The notes under the pieces: generated by a model
Databases searched by the model: none
Told to the model about the DNA's origin: nothing
The model's input: the letters and a program-made list of their open reading frames with translations, nothing else
Made by a program: the position numbers and the translations under genes
NCBI RefSeq assembly: GCF_016406325.1
Contig: NZ_CP066370.1
Coordinates: 310,001 to 374,000 of the forward strand
Direction: 5' to 3'
Length of the DNA stretch: 64,000 nt
Origin: Shewanella putrefaciens
GTDB taxonomy: Bacteria > Pseudomonadota > Gammaproteobacteria > Enterobacterales > Shewanellaceae
In this document: piece after piece, positions 1-8,708 of the stretch
How the letters are laid out: the number at the start of each line of letters is the position of its first letter
Numbering within the stretch: the first letter of the stretch is position 1

Positions 1-281
1 TTGCCTGAATAAGCTAAGCCTTTGACTAACCAAGCACTGTAGTCAATGGCATTTTTTTCAGTGGCTTGGGGCAAAGATGCGAGTAGCTTGGCTTCGAGCG
101 CATCAAAAATGGCAGGATCGGATAAACCAGCGATGGTGAGTGATCCAATGGCTTCTTTTTGCTTGAATTGGTTATCACCCTTAAAGATTTCTTGATAGGT
201 TTCAACCGTATATTCCTGAGCCAATAAAGGCGAGCTTAATAAACTGATGCTAAGCAGCATACCTGCAAACAGTGGTTTCAT
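1..281 (-). CDS. Secreted protein of unknown function, C-terminus cut by the window
   Basis: The N-terminal 93 residues are visible. Residues 1-21 form a typical Sec signal peptide (MKPLFAGMLLSI... ending in a probable LLA|QE cleavage site). The rest is helical and acidic, with an AIGSLTIAGLSDP...ALEAKL pattern that loosely resembles a HEAT-type repeat; that resemblance is a guess. The ATG is preceded by AAGGA at good spacing. It begins only 31 bases after the stop of the last ketosynthase of the pigment operon and reads the same way, so it may be cotranscribed, but nothing visible ties it to pigment synthesis. Confidence 0.75.
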   Translation of the reverse strand, partial: MKPLFAGMLLSISLLSSPLLAQEYTVETYQEIFKGDNQFKQKEAIGSLTIAGLSDPAIFDALEAKLLASLPQATEKNAIDYSAWLVKGLAYSG

Positions 282-312
282 GGTGATGTCCTTATGTGGT
301 TTTTATATGTCG

Positions 313-1572
313 TTATTGGGCCCAGCGTTTAAAAATCAGCGAGGTATTAATACCGCCAAAGGCGAAATTATTACTCATGACATAATCTGTGTCGATTTGG
401 CGCAGTTTGTTACGGATATAGTCCAAATCGGCGCATTGTGGGTCGATACTTTCAAGATTGAGTGTCGGCGCAAACCAGCCCGCATTCATCATCTCAATAC
501 TCACCCAAGCCTCTAACGCGCCGCATGCGCCTAAGGTGTGGCCCGTGTAGCTTTTAAGGGATGAAATCGGCATACCCGCACCAAATACTGCGTGGGTCGC
601 GTGGCTTTCGGCGATGTCACCGCGATCCGTTGCCGTGCCGTGGGCGTTCACATAACCTATGGCGCTAGGCTCAAGCTGCGCATCTTTGAGGGCTAATCTG
701 ATAGCGATTTCCATGGTCTGCGCGTTTGGTTGGGTGACGTGTTGGCCATCTGAATTCGTGCCAAAACCGACTAACTCAGCGTAAATCTTGGCACCGCGCG
801 CCTTGGCGTGTTCGAGCTCTTCGAGTACCAGCGTACAAGCACCTTCGCCAATCACTAGGCCATCACGGCTCGCATCGAAGGGGCGTGGCGTGAGTTCGGG
901 AGTGCTGTTTTTAGTGCTGGTGGCAAATAAGGTATCGAACACGACAGCCTCTGTGGGGCAGAGTTCTTCACCGCCGCCCGCCAACATTAAGGTTTGATGA
1001 CCGTATTTGATGGCTTCATAGGCGTAACCTATGCCTTGGCTCCCCGAGGTACAGGCGCTGCTAGTGGTGTGAATTCGGCCCTTTAAGCCGAAAAATACCC
1101 CCACATTCACCGCTGTGGTGTGTGCCATCATGCGGATATAACTTGTGGCGGTAACGCCCGACATATCACCGGTTTTCAACATATCGCCAAAGGCGATGAT
1201 GGCATCGGTACTGCCAGTGGACGAGCCATAGGCGATACCCATTTCACCCGAGGACACGATAGGATCGTCTAACAATCCCGCATCGATTAATGCAAGCTCG
1301 CTGGCGCGGGTCGCCATGATAGAAACCCGACCCATAGAACGAATTTTCTTGCGCGAATAATGGCTTGGCACTTCAAAGTCGCTAATGGGCGCGGCTAAGC
1401 GGGTATTGAGGCCATCGTATTTATCCCATTCGCCCATAGTGACAACACAGTTTTTCTGCGCCTTAAGGCTCGCTGCTATCGCCTCCCAATCATGGCCCAG
1501 GGCGGTAATGCCGCCAATGCCAGTGACAACCACTCGTTTCCCTAAGCGGGTTTGATTTGTCGGCTCGCTCAT
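313..1572 (-). CDS. apeR: Beta-ketoacyl-ACP synthase of the aryl polyene pathway (ApeR-like)
   Basis: A 419-residue FabF/FabB-type condensing enzyme with the complete Cys-His-His triad: C174 in SSACTSG, H311 in NAHGTAT and H345 in YTGHTLGACG, with K340 nearby. In characterised aryl polyene systems ApeR is the second active ketosynthase, working beside the ApeO/ApeC pair in chain initiation or extension. The ATG abuts the TAA of the upstream ketoreductase gene (TAAATG), so translation is probably coupled. It is the last recognisable biosynthetic gene of the operon. The family is certain. Assignment as ApeR rests on its place after the DH and KR genes, which matches the apeO-P-Q-R order. Confidence 0.9.
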   Translation of the reverse strand: MSEPTNQTRLGKRVVVTGIGGITALGHDWEAIAASLKAQKNCVVTMGEWDKYDGLNTRLAAPISDFEVPSHYSRKKIRSMGRVSIMATRASELALIDAGLLDDPIVSSGEMGIAYGSSTGSTDAIIAFGDMLKTGDMSGVTATSYIRMMAHTTAVNVGVFFGLKGRIHTTSSACTSGSQGIGYAYEAIKYGHQTLMLAGGGEELCPTEAVVFDTLFATSTKNSTPELTPRPFDASRDGLVIGEGACTLVLEELEHAKARGAKIYAELVGFGTNSDGQHVTQPNAQTMEIAIRLALKDAQLEPSAIGYVNAHGTATDRGDIAESHATHAVFGAGMPISSLKSYTGHTLGACGALEAWVSIEMMNAGWFAPTLNLESIDPQCADLDYIRNKLRQIDTDYVMSNNFAFGGINTSLIFKRWAQ

Positions 1573-2298
1573 TTAGATCATGCCTCCATTGACCGATATC
1601 ACTTGGCGAGTGATATAGGCGGCATCGTCAGACATTAAAAAGGCGGCTAAGGCGGCGATTTCACTGGGTTTACCCATGCGGCGCATCGGCACTAATTGCT
1701 CGACCATATCCTTAGGAATATCGGCCACCATGTCGGTTTCAATCAAGCCGGGAGCGATACAGTTGACGGTGATTTTGCGTTTTGCCAGTTCTAATGACAA
1801 TGCCTTAGTCGCGCCGATAATACCCGCTTTTGAGGCGCTGTAATTCACTTAGCCACGGTTGCCCGCAATCCCAGAAACAGAGGCTAAGGTAATGATACGC
1901 CCGCCCTTGCGGCCCTGTACCATAGGCATCACACAGGGGTGGATGACATTATAAAAGCCGTCTAAGTTAGTGTGGATGACGCTGTCCCACTCGCTTTCTG
2001 TCATAGCAGGAAAGGCGGTGTCGCGGTTGATACCAGCATTGAGGATCACGCCATAATAGGCACCATTGGCCTCGATGTCGGCTTCAATGGCGGCTCTGAC
2101 GGTTGCGCGGTCGGCGACATCAAATTTCAGCAGGCTCGCATTCACTCCAAGCGCGCGAACTTCTGCGGCGGTGGCATCGGCAGCCGTTTGGTTACTGTGG
2201 TAATGCAGGGCGATATCGAAACCCGCCACGGCGAGTTTTAGGGCGATGGCTTTACCAATGCCTCGGCTCGAACCGGTAACTAATACTCTGTTATTCAT
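1573..2298 (-). pseudogene. apeQ: 3-ketoacyl-ACP reductase (FabG/ApeQ-like) interrupted by an in-frame TAA
   Basis: A short-chain dehydrogenase/reductase of 241 sense codons broken by TAA at codon 150 (bases 1849-1851). Codons 1-149 carry the NADPH-binding TGSSRGIG (8-15), NAG (87-89) and the catalytic Ser in LASVSG (about S140). After the stop the same frame continues with VNYSASKAG, which holds catalytic Tyr153 and Lys157, and runs to a normal C-terminus (VNGGMI). FabG proteins usually have Gln at the broken position (GNxGQxNY), so a single CAA-to-TAA change explains the lesion. The start at 2298 has GGAG six bases upstream. The protein would reduce the beta-keto group in each polyene elongation cycle. 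A sequencing error, or restart at the GTG directly after the TAA, cannot be excluded. Confidence 0.88.
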
Positions 2299-2410
2299 CT
2301 GTTTTCTCCACCCCATTTTATCGTTATGTGTCGGTATGGGATTTCATGTATTTATGGTAAAAAGGTCGCTTGTTAAGGCGCTTTAAGGCTTTTTTATCTA
2401 CATCATTGCT

Positions 2411-2944
2411 TTAGTGCCCAAGGCTTCTATTTGCCGCGTCTTGATTGCCTGCAAGGTAGGCTTGTGTGTCCTGAGGTTGGAACACATTCACATTGGCTTG
2501 GGCCACTAAGCTCTTTTCTAGGTTAGAGCCGGCTTCGGGCAGCAGATAAATTTGGCAATCGAATACCGCTAATCCCGATTCCTCTTGATAGAGGCGGCTG
2601 ACTTGGGTGCGATAGGTGCGCCCGAGCTCATATTGCTTGGCATACAAGGTTAATTTGCGCGATCCCAATAGAAAACCCACGCGGATTTTATCATTGCGAA
2701 GCTTTGCCTCAACCCCAGCAAGGGCGGCAATACTTTGGGCCATATATTCGATACCCACATAATTGGGTACGGCTCGATGTTTGTCATCGAAATAGGGGCT
2801 CTTGGCCGTGATAGTGGCTTCGGTCTCTAGGTTATCGCGCCGATAGCCAATGATTTTATCGAGCAAAATCATCGGTGCCCTATGGGGAATAAAATCGGCA
2901 ATATTCTGTTCGGCAAAGGGTTTGTTGATCTTAAGTAACTGCAT
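2411..2944 (-). CDS. apeP: 3-hydroxyacyl-ACP dehydratase, hotdog fold (ApeP-like)
   Basis: A 177-residue FabA/FabZ-type hotdog protein. FIPHRAPMILLDKI (18-31) matches the FabZ N-terminal motif. HRAVPNYVGIEYMAQSIAA (56-74) aligns with the FabZ active-site helix, giving likely catalytic H56 and E67. In aryl polyene synthesis two dehydratases, ApeI and ApeP, remove water after each ketoreduction, giving the all-conjugated chain. It starts five bases after the ApeO-like stop. A 112-base gap follows before the ketoreductase start, the largest gap inside the operon, in which no gene is visible. The family call is firm. The ApeP label comes from motif and gene order. Confidence 0.85.
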   Translation of the reverse strand: MQLLKINKPFAEQNIADFIPHRAPMILLDKIIGYRRDNLETEATITAKSPYFDDKHRAVPNYVGIEYMAQSIAALAGVEAKLRNDKIRVGFLLGSRKLTLYAKQYELGRTYRTQVSRLYQEESGLAVFDCQIYLLPEAGSNLEKSLVAQANVNVFQPQDTQAYLAGNQDAANRSLGH

Positions 2945-2948
2945 GGTA

Positions 2949-4148
2949 CTAGGCCTCGTTACGGCAGAAAATCAGGCTGGCATTACTGCCGCCAAAGGCG
3001 AAGGAATTGCTCATCACATAATTAAGCGCGCCCTTAGCGGCGACTTGATGGCGCTCGACCAATGCAATGGGCGGATCCTGTGGATCGACTTGTCCGTCCC
3101 ATTGATGGGGCGGCAGGGCTTGGCGGTGATTATGTGCTGAAAGTAATAAATAACAGAAGGCGGCTTCAATGGCGCCAGCGGCACCTAAGGTATGGCCGAC
3201 TAAGGGCTTGGTCGAGCTACAAGGAGGCGTGTTCACGCCAAACACTTCAACCACGGCGCGGCTTTCCATCGCATCATTTTTAGGCGTGGCTGTACCGTGC
3301 AAGTTAATGTAACCAATGTCTTTTGCTGCAATGTGTGCATCTTGCAATGCCGCGTGCATGGCAGTGATGGCGCCTGCGCCTTCGGGGTGTGGCGCCGACA
3401 TATGGTGCGCATCGCTCGACTCGCCAATACCCGCTAGCATGACCTCTGACTCGCCCAAAGTGAGGGTGAATAACGCCGCGCCTTCGCCGATATTGATGCC
3501 ATCACGGTTGATACTAAAAGGATTGCAGTGGCCTTTCGAGACAGATTCTAAGGCGTGAAAACCATTGACTGTGAGTTGGCATAAACTGTCGACACCGCCG
3601 ACAATCACCATATCGCAGAGGTTAGCCTGTAATAGGCGTTTAGCGCTGGCAAACACTTTGGCGCTGGATGAGCAGGCGGTTGAAATTGTGTAGCAGGGAC
3701 CATCGAGCTCAAAATATTGGCGTAAAAAGTCGCTGGTGCTGCCGAGTTCTTGCTGGAAATAGTGGTAATCCGCCGGAAAGTATCCGTGTTGATTGCGGTA
3801 GCTCAGCGCGGCTTCACCTTTTGAAATCCCTGACGTGCTCGTGCCTAGCACTACACCAATACGGGCATGACCAAAATCCCGTTTCGCTTGTTCAACTGTG
3901 GTCGCAATTTGCAGTGCGGCGCACAGCAGTAATTGGTTGTTACGGCAATCGAACTGAATGAGTTTTTCGGGAATGGTTGGTAGCGCTGCCGTCACGGGGG
4001 CAACTAAGGTTGGGTGCTCGAACAGGAGAGTGTCACTGCGCAGCATCGCACTGGTATCACCGGCGATCAGGCGGTCTAAAACCTGCTGGGGATCTTGCCC
4101 TAGCGGGGTACACAATCCAATCTGTGTAATAGCTACTCTGTTCATCAT
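2949..4148 (-). CDS. apeO: Beta-ketoacyl-ACP synthase, elongating ketosynthase (ApeO-like)
   Basis: About 400 residues with a full KS catalytic set: C159 in TISTACSSS, H284 in INLHGTATP and H319 in PLVGHTLGAAG. In APE systems this KS pairs with the chain-length-factor-like ApeC (here 17022-17765) and extends the aryl-primed chain with malonyl-ACP units. The start is uncertain: ATGs lie at 4166, 4148 and 4145, none with a strong Shine-Dalgarno. 4148 is chosen because homology to KS proteins begins at MNRVAITQIG. It sits between a lipoprotein gene and a dehydratase gene in the same operon. Confidence 0.88.
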   Translation of the reverse strand: MMNRVAITQIGLCTPLGQDPQQVLDRLIAGDTSAMLRSDTLLFEHPTLVAPVTAALPTIPEKLIQFDCRNNQLLLCAALQIATTVEQAKRDFGHARIGVVLGTSTSGISKGEAALSYRNQHGYFPADYHYFQQELGSTSDFLRQYFELDGPCYTISTACSSSAKVFASAKRLLQANLCDMVIVGGVDSLCQLTVNGFHALESVSKGHCNPFSINRDGINIGEGAALFTLTLGESEVMLAGIGESSDAHHMSAPHPEGAGAITAMHAALQDAHIAAKDIGYINLHGTATPKNDAMESRAVVEVFGVNTPPCSSTKPLVGHTLGAAGAIEAAFCYLLLSAHNHRQALPPHQWDGQVDPQDPPIALVERHQVAAKGALNYVMSNSFAFGGSNASLIFCRNEA

Positions 4149-4194
4149 TGTGTGTCTTTTTACCATGGCACAGTTAAGTGCGGATGCTAACAGA

Positions 4195-4959
4195 TTAAAT
4201 AGGTTCGATTTCTAGCTCAAATTTAGCTTGTGGCATAGTTAAGCTGATGTGGGCTTGCCAAAGAGCATCGCCGATATTTTGTTGATAACGGATTTGCACC
4301 ACATGGGTTTGCTGGCCGCTTTTACTGATCAAGGTATCTTGGCTATAGATCTGGCGACAAGGGATTGTATTCACTCGGGTGCCTACAAGTGCATCGCCCT
4401 GATTTCCCCCAACCGTATCGCAAAGGCCTGTGACTAAATGACCACCTTCTAAATGGGCGCGAATACTCTGCTCAGGCCAATAGATCAGTTGCATCATCGC
4501 CATAAAATACTCAGCTTTAAAATTGTCCCCTAGCAGCACGCTTTGTTCACTGCTGAGTGTATTACCATCATAAACTAAGGTAAACAAAGCCTGTCCGAGT
4601 GGCGCTAAGCCAACGAGCGTCATGCGCTCATTCTCTAACTCTAATTGAGTGAGCAGTTCGTGGGACTTATCACCCACTTTAATGCTGACCTTTTGGCTAA
4701 AGGATTGGGGCGAAGTTAGCTTAACTTTGCTGTCGGTTTGCGGGCTGCTAATGTCGACGGGTTTGGCCGTCGGCTTAGTCAGAGGCTTATCGGCTGCGGG
4801 GGCAAAATCATGGGGCAGTGGCGCCAAGCAATAACGCATGTCTTTAGCGAGGCCGACACAGGTTTGCCTGAACAGCAGTTCGCTACATCCAGTCAGCCCT
4901 AGACTGATGATCAGTAGCGCGGGGAACACTCGCCATTTCGCGTTAAAGTTGAGCGACAT
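4195..4959 (-). CDS. Outer-membrane lipoprotein of the APE cluster (DUF3261-like, ApeN position)
   Basis: A 254-residue protein with a lipobox, LTGC, at residues 22-25 (lipidated C25). The +2 residue is Ser, which by the usual rule sends the lipoprotein to the outer membrane. A Pro/Lys/Thr-rich linker at roughly 45-75 precedes a beta-rich domain ending in FELEIEPI. It resembles the DUF3261 lipoproteins found in aryl polyene clusters, where a role in moving or anchoring the pigment in the outer membrane is supposed but not shown. The ATG at 4959 was chosen over one at 4992 because the latter overlaps the upstream coding end and adds a charged stretch before the signal. It starts four bases after the flavoprotein stop. 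Confidence 0.78.
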   Translation of the reverse strand: MSLNFNAKWRVFPALLIISLGLTGCSELLFRQTCVGLAKDMRYCLAPLPHDFAPAADKPLTKPTAKPVDISSPQTDSKVKLTSPQSFSQKVSIKVGDKSHELLTQLELENERMTLVGLAPLGQALFTLVYDGNTLSSEQSVLLGDNFKAEYFMAMMQLIYWPEQSIRAHLEGGHLVTGLCDTVGGNQGDALVGTRVNTIPCRQIYSQDTLISKSGQQTHVVQIRYQQNIGDALWQAHISLTMPQAKFELEIEPI

Positions 4960-4963
4960 GCGG

Positions 4964-6253
4964 TTACGCCTCTGCAAATTCAGGAATGGCAACTTGGTTT
5001 TGGCACAATTCGACCACCATATTCAGGCGGCGCTCCGAGTCTTTAACGAAGGGATTATTGAGGTCCCAAGCGTAGCCCGCCAGAATCGAGCAAATCATTT
5101 GCTTGATGCGTGGATTCGGTTCTTCATAGAAGATCACATCCTGAAAGCGGCCATCATACCAAGCTTGCACATAGGTGCGGAAGGTATTCACCCCCTGCAT
5201 TAAAGGCGCTGAGTAATCGGCTTGCCAGTCAACCGTTTCACCATTGAGTTGTTTAGTCACACATTTTGCTGCCATCGATGCCGATTGCATGGCGATAGTG
5301 ACGCCGGAGGAAAATACCGGATCAAGGAACTCGCCGGCATTACCCAGTAGGGCGAACTTGTCGGTCGCAAGCCGTGACACATTGGCGGAATAGCCCTTGA
5401 GTGTGGCGCATTCTTGCACCACCTTAGCGTTTGCCAGTAGGGCTTTTAGTCCTGGTTCTTCATTGACTATGTTCATCAATTGTTGCTCAAGCGAACCTTG
5501 TAAACGCGCAAGTAATTGCGGTTCGGCAACCACGCCGAGTGAGCAACGGCCATTGCTAAAGGGAATGAGCCAATACCAAATGTCTTTATGCTCTGGGTGG
5601 ACGCTGATTAAAATCTTATTACGATCGAAACTGGGATCGCTGATGTTATCTTCCACATGGGTAAAGATGGCGCTGCGCGGTGGCAGACAAGAAGGGCTTT
5701 CTAAGTCGAGCAAGCGGGGTAACACACGGCCAAAACCACTGGCATCAAGCACATATTGGGCGCTGATTTGATAAAGTTCGCCCTGTTCATTGCGCACCGT
5801 TAAGCGTGGGTTCTCGGTTAAATCTATCGCCTCGACCGTTTCGCCGTAGCGGATGTCGACCCCTTGGCTTTGGGCGGTATCGGCTAACAGTTTATCAAAA
5901 CTGGCGCGCTGCACTTGGAATGTGGTGCCCGGCCCAGGGGTAAATTTATCGGTAAAGTCGAAGGTAGTGTAAGTGCCATTGCGACGAAAGGCGGCGCCAT
6001 TTTTATACTGGAATCCAGCGGCATTGAGTGCGTCTAACATGCCGGCTTCTTCGATAAACTGCATGCAGCAGGGCAGTAAACTTTCGCCGATGGAAAAACG
6101 GGGGAAATGTTGTTTTTCTAACACCAGCACGCGTTTACCTTGTTGGTGTAGCAAGCTGGCGGCGATGGCGCCTGAAGGTCCTGCGCCGATAATAGCCACA
6201 TCGACGGCAAGTGAATTTGGCATAGCCGATAAATTGTGAGCGGGTGTAGGCAT
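4964..6253 (-). CDS. FAD-dependent oxidoreductase of the flavin halogenase/monooxygenase superfamily
   Basis: A 429-residue flavoprotein. The Rossmann motif GAGPSG is at 23-28, followed by the LEK...FPRFSIGESLLP stretch (45-61) typical of tryptophan-halogenase-like and geranylgeranyl-reductase-like enzymes. A WYWLIP motif at 226-231 fits the W-x-W-x-I-P signature of flavin-dependent halogenases. K84 in YKNGAAF lies where the catalytic lysine of phenolic halogenases is expected, which is my alignment by eye. DASGFGRVLPR (170-180) is the second FAD contact. It lies between the exporter and lipoprotein genes of the pigment operon, so the likely substrate is the aryl head group or the polyene. 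Hydroxylation or reduction instead of halogenation is possible. Confidence 0.82.
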   Translation of the reverse strand: MPTPAHNLSAMPNSLAVDVAIIGAGPSGAIAASLLHQQGKRVLVLEKQHFPRFSIGESLLPCCMQFIEEAGMLDALNAAGFQYKNGAAFRRNGTYTTFDFTDKFTPGPGTTFQVQRASFDKLLADTAQSQGVDIRYGETVEAIDLTENPRLTVRNEQGELYQISAQYVLDASGFGRVLPRLLDLESPSCLPPRSAIFTHVEDNISDPSFDRNKILISVHPEHKDIWYWLIPFSNGRCSLGVVAEPQLLARLQGSLEQQLMNIVNEEPGLKALLANAKVVQECATLKGYSANVSRLATDKFALLGNAGEFLDPVFSSGVTIAMQSASMAAKCVTKQLNGETVDWQADYSAPLMQGVNTFRTYVQAWYDGRFQDVIFYEEPNPRIKQMICSILAGYAWDLNNPFVKDSERRLNMVVELCQNQVAIPEFAEA

Positions 6254-6276
6254 GTAAAGTACGTTCCTTGTCGTGA

Positions 6277-8706
6277 TCAGGACTTTTTAGTCGTTAAAAT
6301 CAGTGGCGAAAGTAAGAAGGTAAAACCTATACCTAGCGACAGGGTTAAACCAAAATAATGAATCGCTTGGGTCTGGCTAAAGGCGAGTAAACCAAAGGCT
6401 AATAGGGTCGAGCAGGCGGACATAAATACCGCCATCATCACTGCCTTGCCGTGCTGTTGAGCAGAGGCAAAGAACAAGCTGTAGTCTATCCCAATCCCGA
6501 AAACTAAAATGAGCGCGAGTGCATGGAACAGACTCAGTGGCGAGCCTGTTAAGCCTAAGGTTGCAAGCGTTAGCAAGGCCGCAAGGGCTGGAACGGCAAC
6601 GACAACCGCGGCTTTTTTAATGCCAAAATTCAGGCTAAACAACAAGAGTGCGATACCCAGTGCGAGCGCTAACAGCTTTAGGGTTAACAGTCGATAATGC
6701 CCCATAACGGCGGAGATATCCGCGACTTTATCGATAAGTTGTACGCTTTCATCATTGGCAAAGCGCGCCTTGAGCGCGTCGATCTGTTTAATGCCGCCAA
6801 GCAAGACGATTGCGCCATGATCCGTGCCATGCTCAGCATCATAAGCGGTGGCCTTGTCATTCGGCGCAAGCCACAGTGGCGCGAGTTGCCTGCCTGCCTC
6901 TAGCGTAAAGAAATCTGCTGGCGTGATGTAATCTGTTTTCGCGGCCAAATAGGCGGCTTGTAGCTCTGGCTTTAAGTTCTCATCCAACCCAAGGCTTGTG
7001 AGCACTTGCTCTAACTGAGTTTGATAGATATCACCCTGTAAGCGATAAGCCGTGTCTTGCCTTTGATGGCTGGGAAGATATCGGCTGAGGCTGACGTAGT
7101 TGCCTAACTCTTGGTTCGCAATAGCGGCATCGAGCTGTGGCGACACTCGCTCAAGCTGTTGCAGCAGTGCTTCTTCACTCGCGGCGCGTACCAGTAAGAA
7201 TTGATTATCTGTGCCGCCGCTGAGTAGCTGCCTGAGCTTATTTTCAGGTTCAGTCACGCTCGCGGGGCTTTGCTGCAAATGGCGAATATCGTCATCGACG
7301 GTTAACTTGGTTACACCAACCAGACACCACACCACTATCACTAAAGCAAATAGGCCCATGCCTAAAGGCGTGGTCAATCTGTTGGATAACTGAGTGAGGT
7401 TGGCAAGGTACTTCCCCGCTAACGCTAATGGGCGGGAGCCCGATGGCAAACGACTTCCCGCTAACAGTGGGTAGGCGAGAATGAGGGTGAGATAAGCCCC
7501 GAGCAGCCCCGCGGCGCAGAAAATAGCCACTTGCTGCATCCCTGGAAACGGCGCTAAACCTATGCCCACATAAGCTAAGGCACTGGTGATAAAGGCAAGC
7601 GTCACAGTGGGGAAGATATACGCGACCGTCGCCTGAGCGCTCCGTTCGGTATCGCTTAAGCGTTCGCAGTAAAAATGAAAGCTGTAGTCGATGGCAATGC
7701 CAATCAAGCTAGTACCAAACACTAAGGTGAGTATATGCAGCTCGCCAAACACGCTTAAGGTCAACGTCACTGCCAGCAACAGCCCGCTGGAAATGGTAAC
7801 GATTGCCAACAGTAGCGGCATTACAGAGCGAAACGCCAGCCAGACTAGGGCTATGACCCCAAGTAAGGATGCAAGACCGAGGATCGAGATTTCACTCTTA
7901 GCCGTTTGGGTCGCCGCAATCGCGTGAAACAGGGCGCCAGCCTTAAGCAGGGTAATATCGGGATAGCTTTGTTTAACCGCATCCAATCCTAGGGTTAATG
8001 CCGTCATCTGCGCCAATTGCGCATTGGGATTAAAAGCACTTTCTTGGCCTTTTGCCATAACAACCGCAGCGACATTATCGCCTTGATTAGCAAGGAGAAT
8101 ACTTTGGCTGGCTCTGACTTTTGAACTCGGCGCGAGGGCGAGTAAATTGGCGGGGAATAACAGCAGCGGATCTTGGGCAAGCAAGTTGCTATTGGCGTAA
8201 CTAAAGGCGTTGTAAAGCTGTGCGGTGGCCGCTTCAATCAGATTTCCAATGTCTTTGGTTGCTAACGCCTCAGCTTGTGGCGCTGTCAGTAATTTAAATC
8301 TGTGGGGGAAATAGTATTGCCCCAATGCTTCACCGAGCTGCATATCGGCGCTGCGAATCTCTGTGAGTGCAGCATTTTTTCCAGTAGCAACGAGGTCAGT
8401 TTCAAGCTTTTGCATCAACAGCTGTGCCGCAGCGATTGCCGTGGTTTCATCCTTGGCGACGAGCGCAATATAGACTTGATCGGCGAGCGTGGCTTCTACT
8501 TGGTTAAGGGCGCGCTCTGTGAGTTTGTCCTGTTGTAAATGCGGCAGCATGGCGAGAATATCGCTCTGTACCCGTGCGCCGTTTTGCCAAAGTTGCAACG
8601 TCCATAGACTGGCAGACAGCATCACTAGCAACCAAATGGCGAGGCGCCATTTAGGGGATGATTGTATTAGCGCTTGATTGGCGCGCACGGCGAAGTTGGA
8701 GGCCAT
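6277..8706 (-). CDS. MMPL/RND-family exporter (ApeM position)
   Basis: An 809-residue inner-membrane protein with the two-fold RND layout: one N-terminal membrane helix (about 20-40), a large periplasmic domain (to about 250), a five-helix bundle with the sterol-sensing-like pattern GIAIDYSFHFYCERLSD, a second periplasmic loop, and a second bundle with GIGIDYSLFFASAQ. Exporters of this family move lipids and lipid-linked products. In APE clusters the homologue is thought to carry the acyl-linked pigment from the inner membrane to the periplasm, working with the LolA-like protein encoded just upstream. The ATG is two bases after the stop of that gene. Confidence 0.88.
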   Translation of the reverse strand: MASNFAVRANQALIQSSPKWRLAIWLLVMLSASLWTLQLWQNGARVQSDILAMLPHLQQDKLTERALNQVEATLADQVYIALVAKDETTAIAAAQLLMQKLETDLVATGKNAALTEIRSADMQLGEALGQYYFPHRFKLLTAPQAEALATKDIGNLIEAATAQLYNAFSYANSNLLAQDPLLLFPANLLALAPSSKVRASQSILLANQGDNVAAVVMAKGQESAFNPNAQLAQMTALTLGLDAVKQSYPDITLLKAGALFHAIAATQTAKSEISILGLASLLGVIALVWLAFRSVMPLLLAIVTISSGLLLAVTLTLSVFGELHILTLVFGTSLIGIAIDYSFHFYCERLSDTERSAQATVAYIFPTVTLAFITSALAYVGIGLAPFPGMQQVAIFCAAGLLGAYLTLILAYPLLAGSRLPSGSRPLALAGKYLANLTQLSNRLTTPLGMGLFALVIVVWCLVGVTKLTVDDDIRHLQQSPASVTEPENKLRQLLSGGTDNQFLLVRAASEEALLQQLERVSPQLDAAIANQELGNYVSLSRYLPSHQRQDTAYRLQGDIYQTQLEQVLTSLGLDENLKPELQAAYLAAKTDYITPADFFTLEAGRQLAPLWLAPNDKATAYDAEHGTDHGAIVLLGGIKQIDALKARFANDESVQLIDKVADISAVMGHYRLLTLKLLALALGIALLLFSLNFGIKKAAVVVAVPALAALLTLATLGLTGSPLSLFHALALILVFGIGIDYSLFFASAQQHGKAVMMAVFMSACSTLLAFGLLAFSQTQAIHYFGLTLSLGIGFTFLLSPLILTTKKS

Positions 8707-8708
8707 AG

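Noticed and set aside
1573..1848. GTG-started 91-codon frame as an independent small SDR gene
   Set aside because: It begins mid-domain exactly where the upstream frame stops, lacks a nucleotide-binding half and has no Shine-Dalgarno. It is the second half of one broken ketoreductase.
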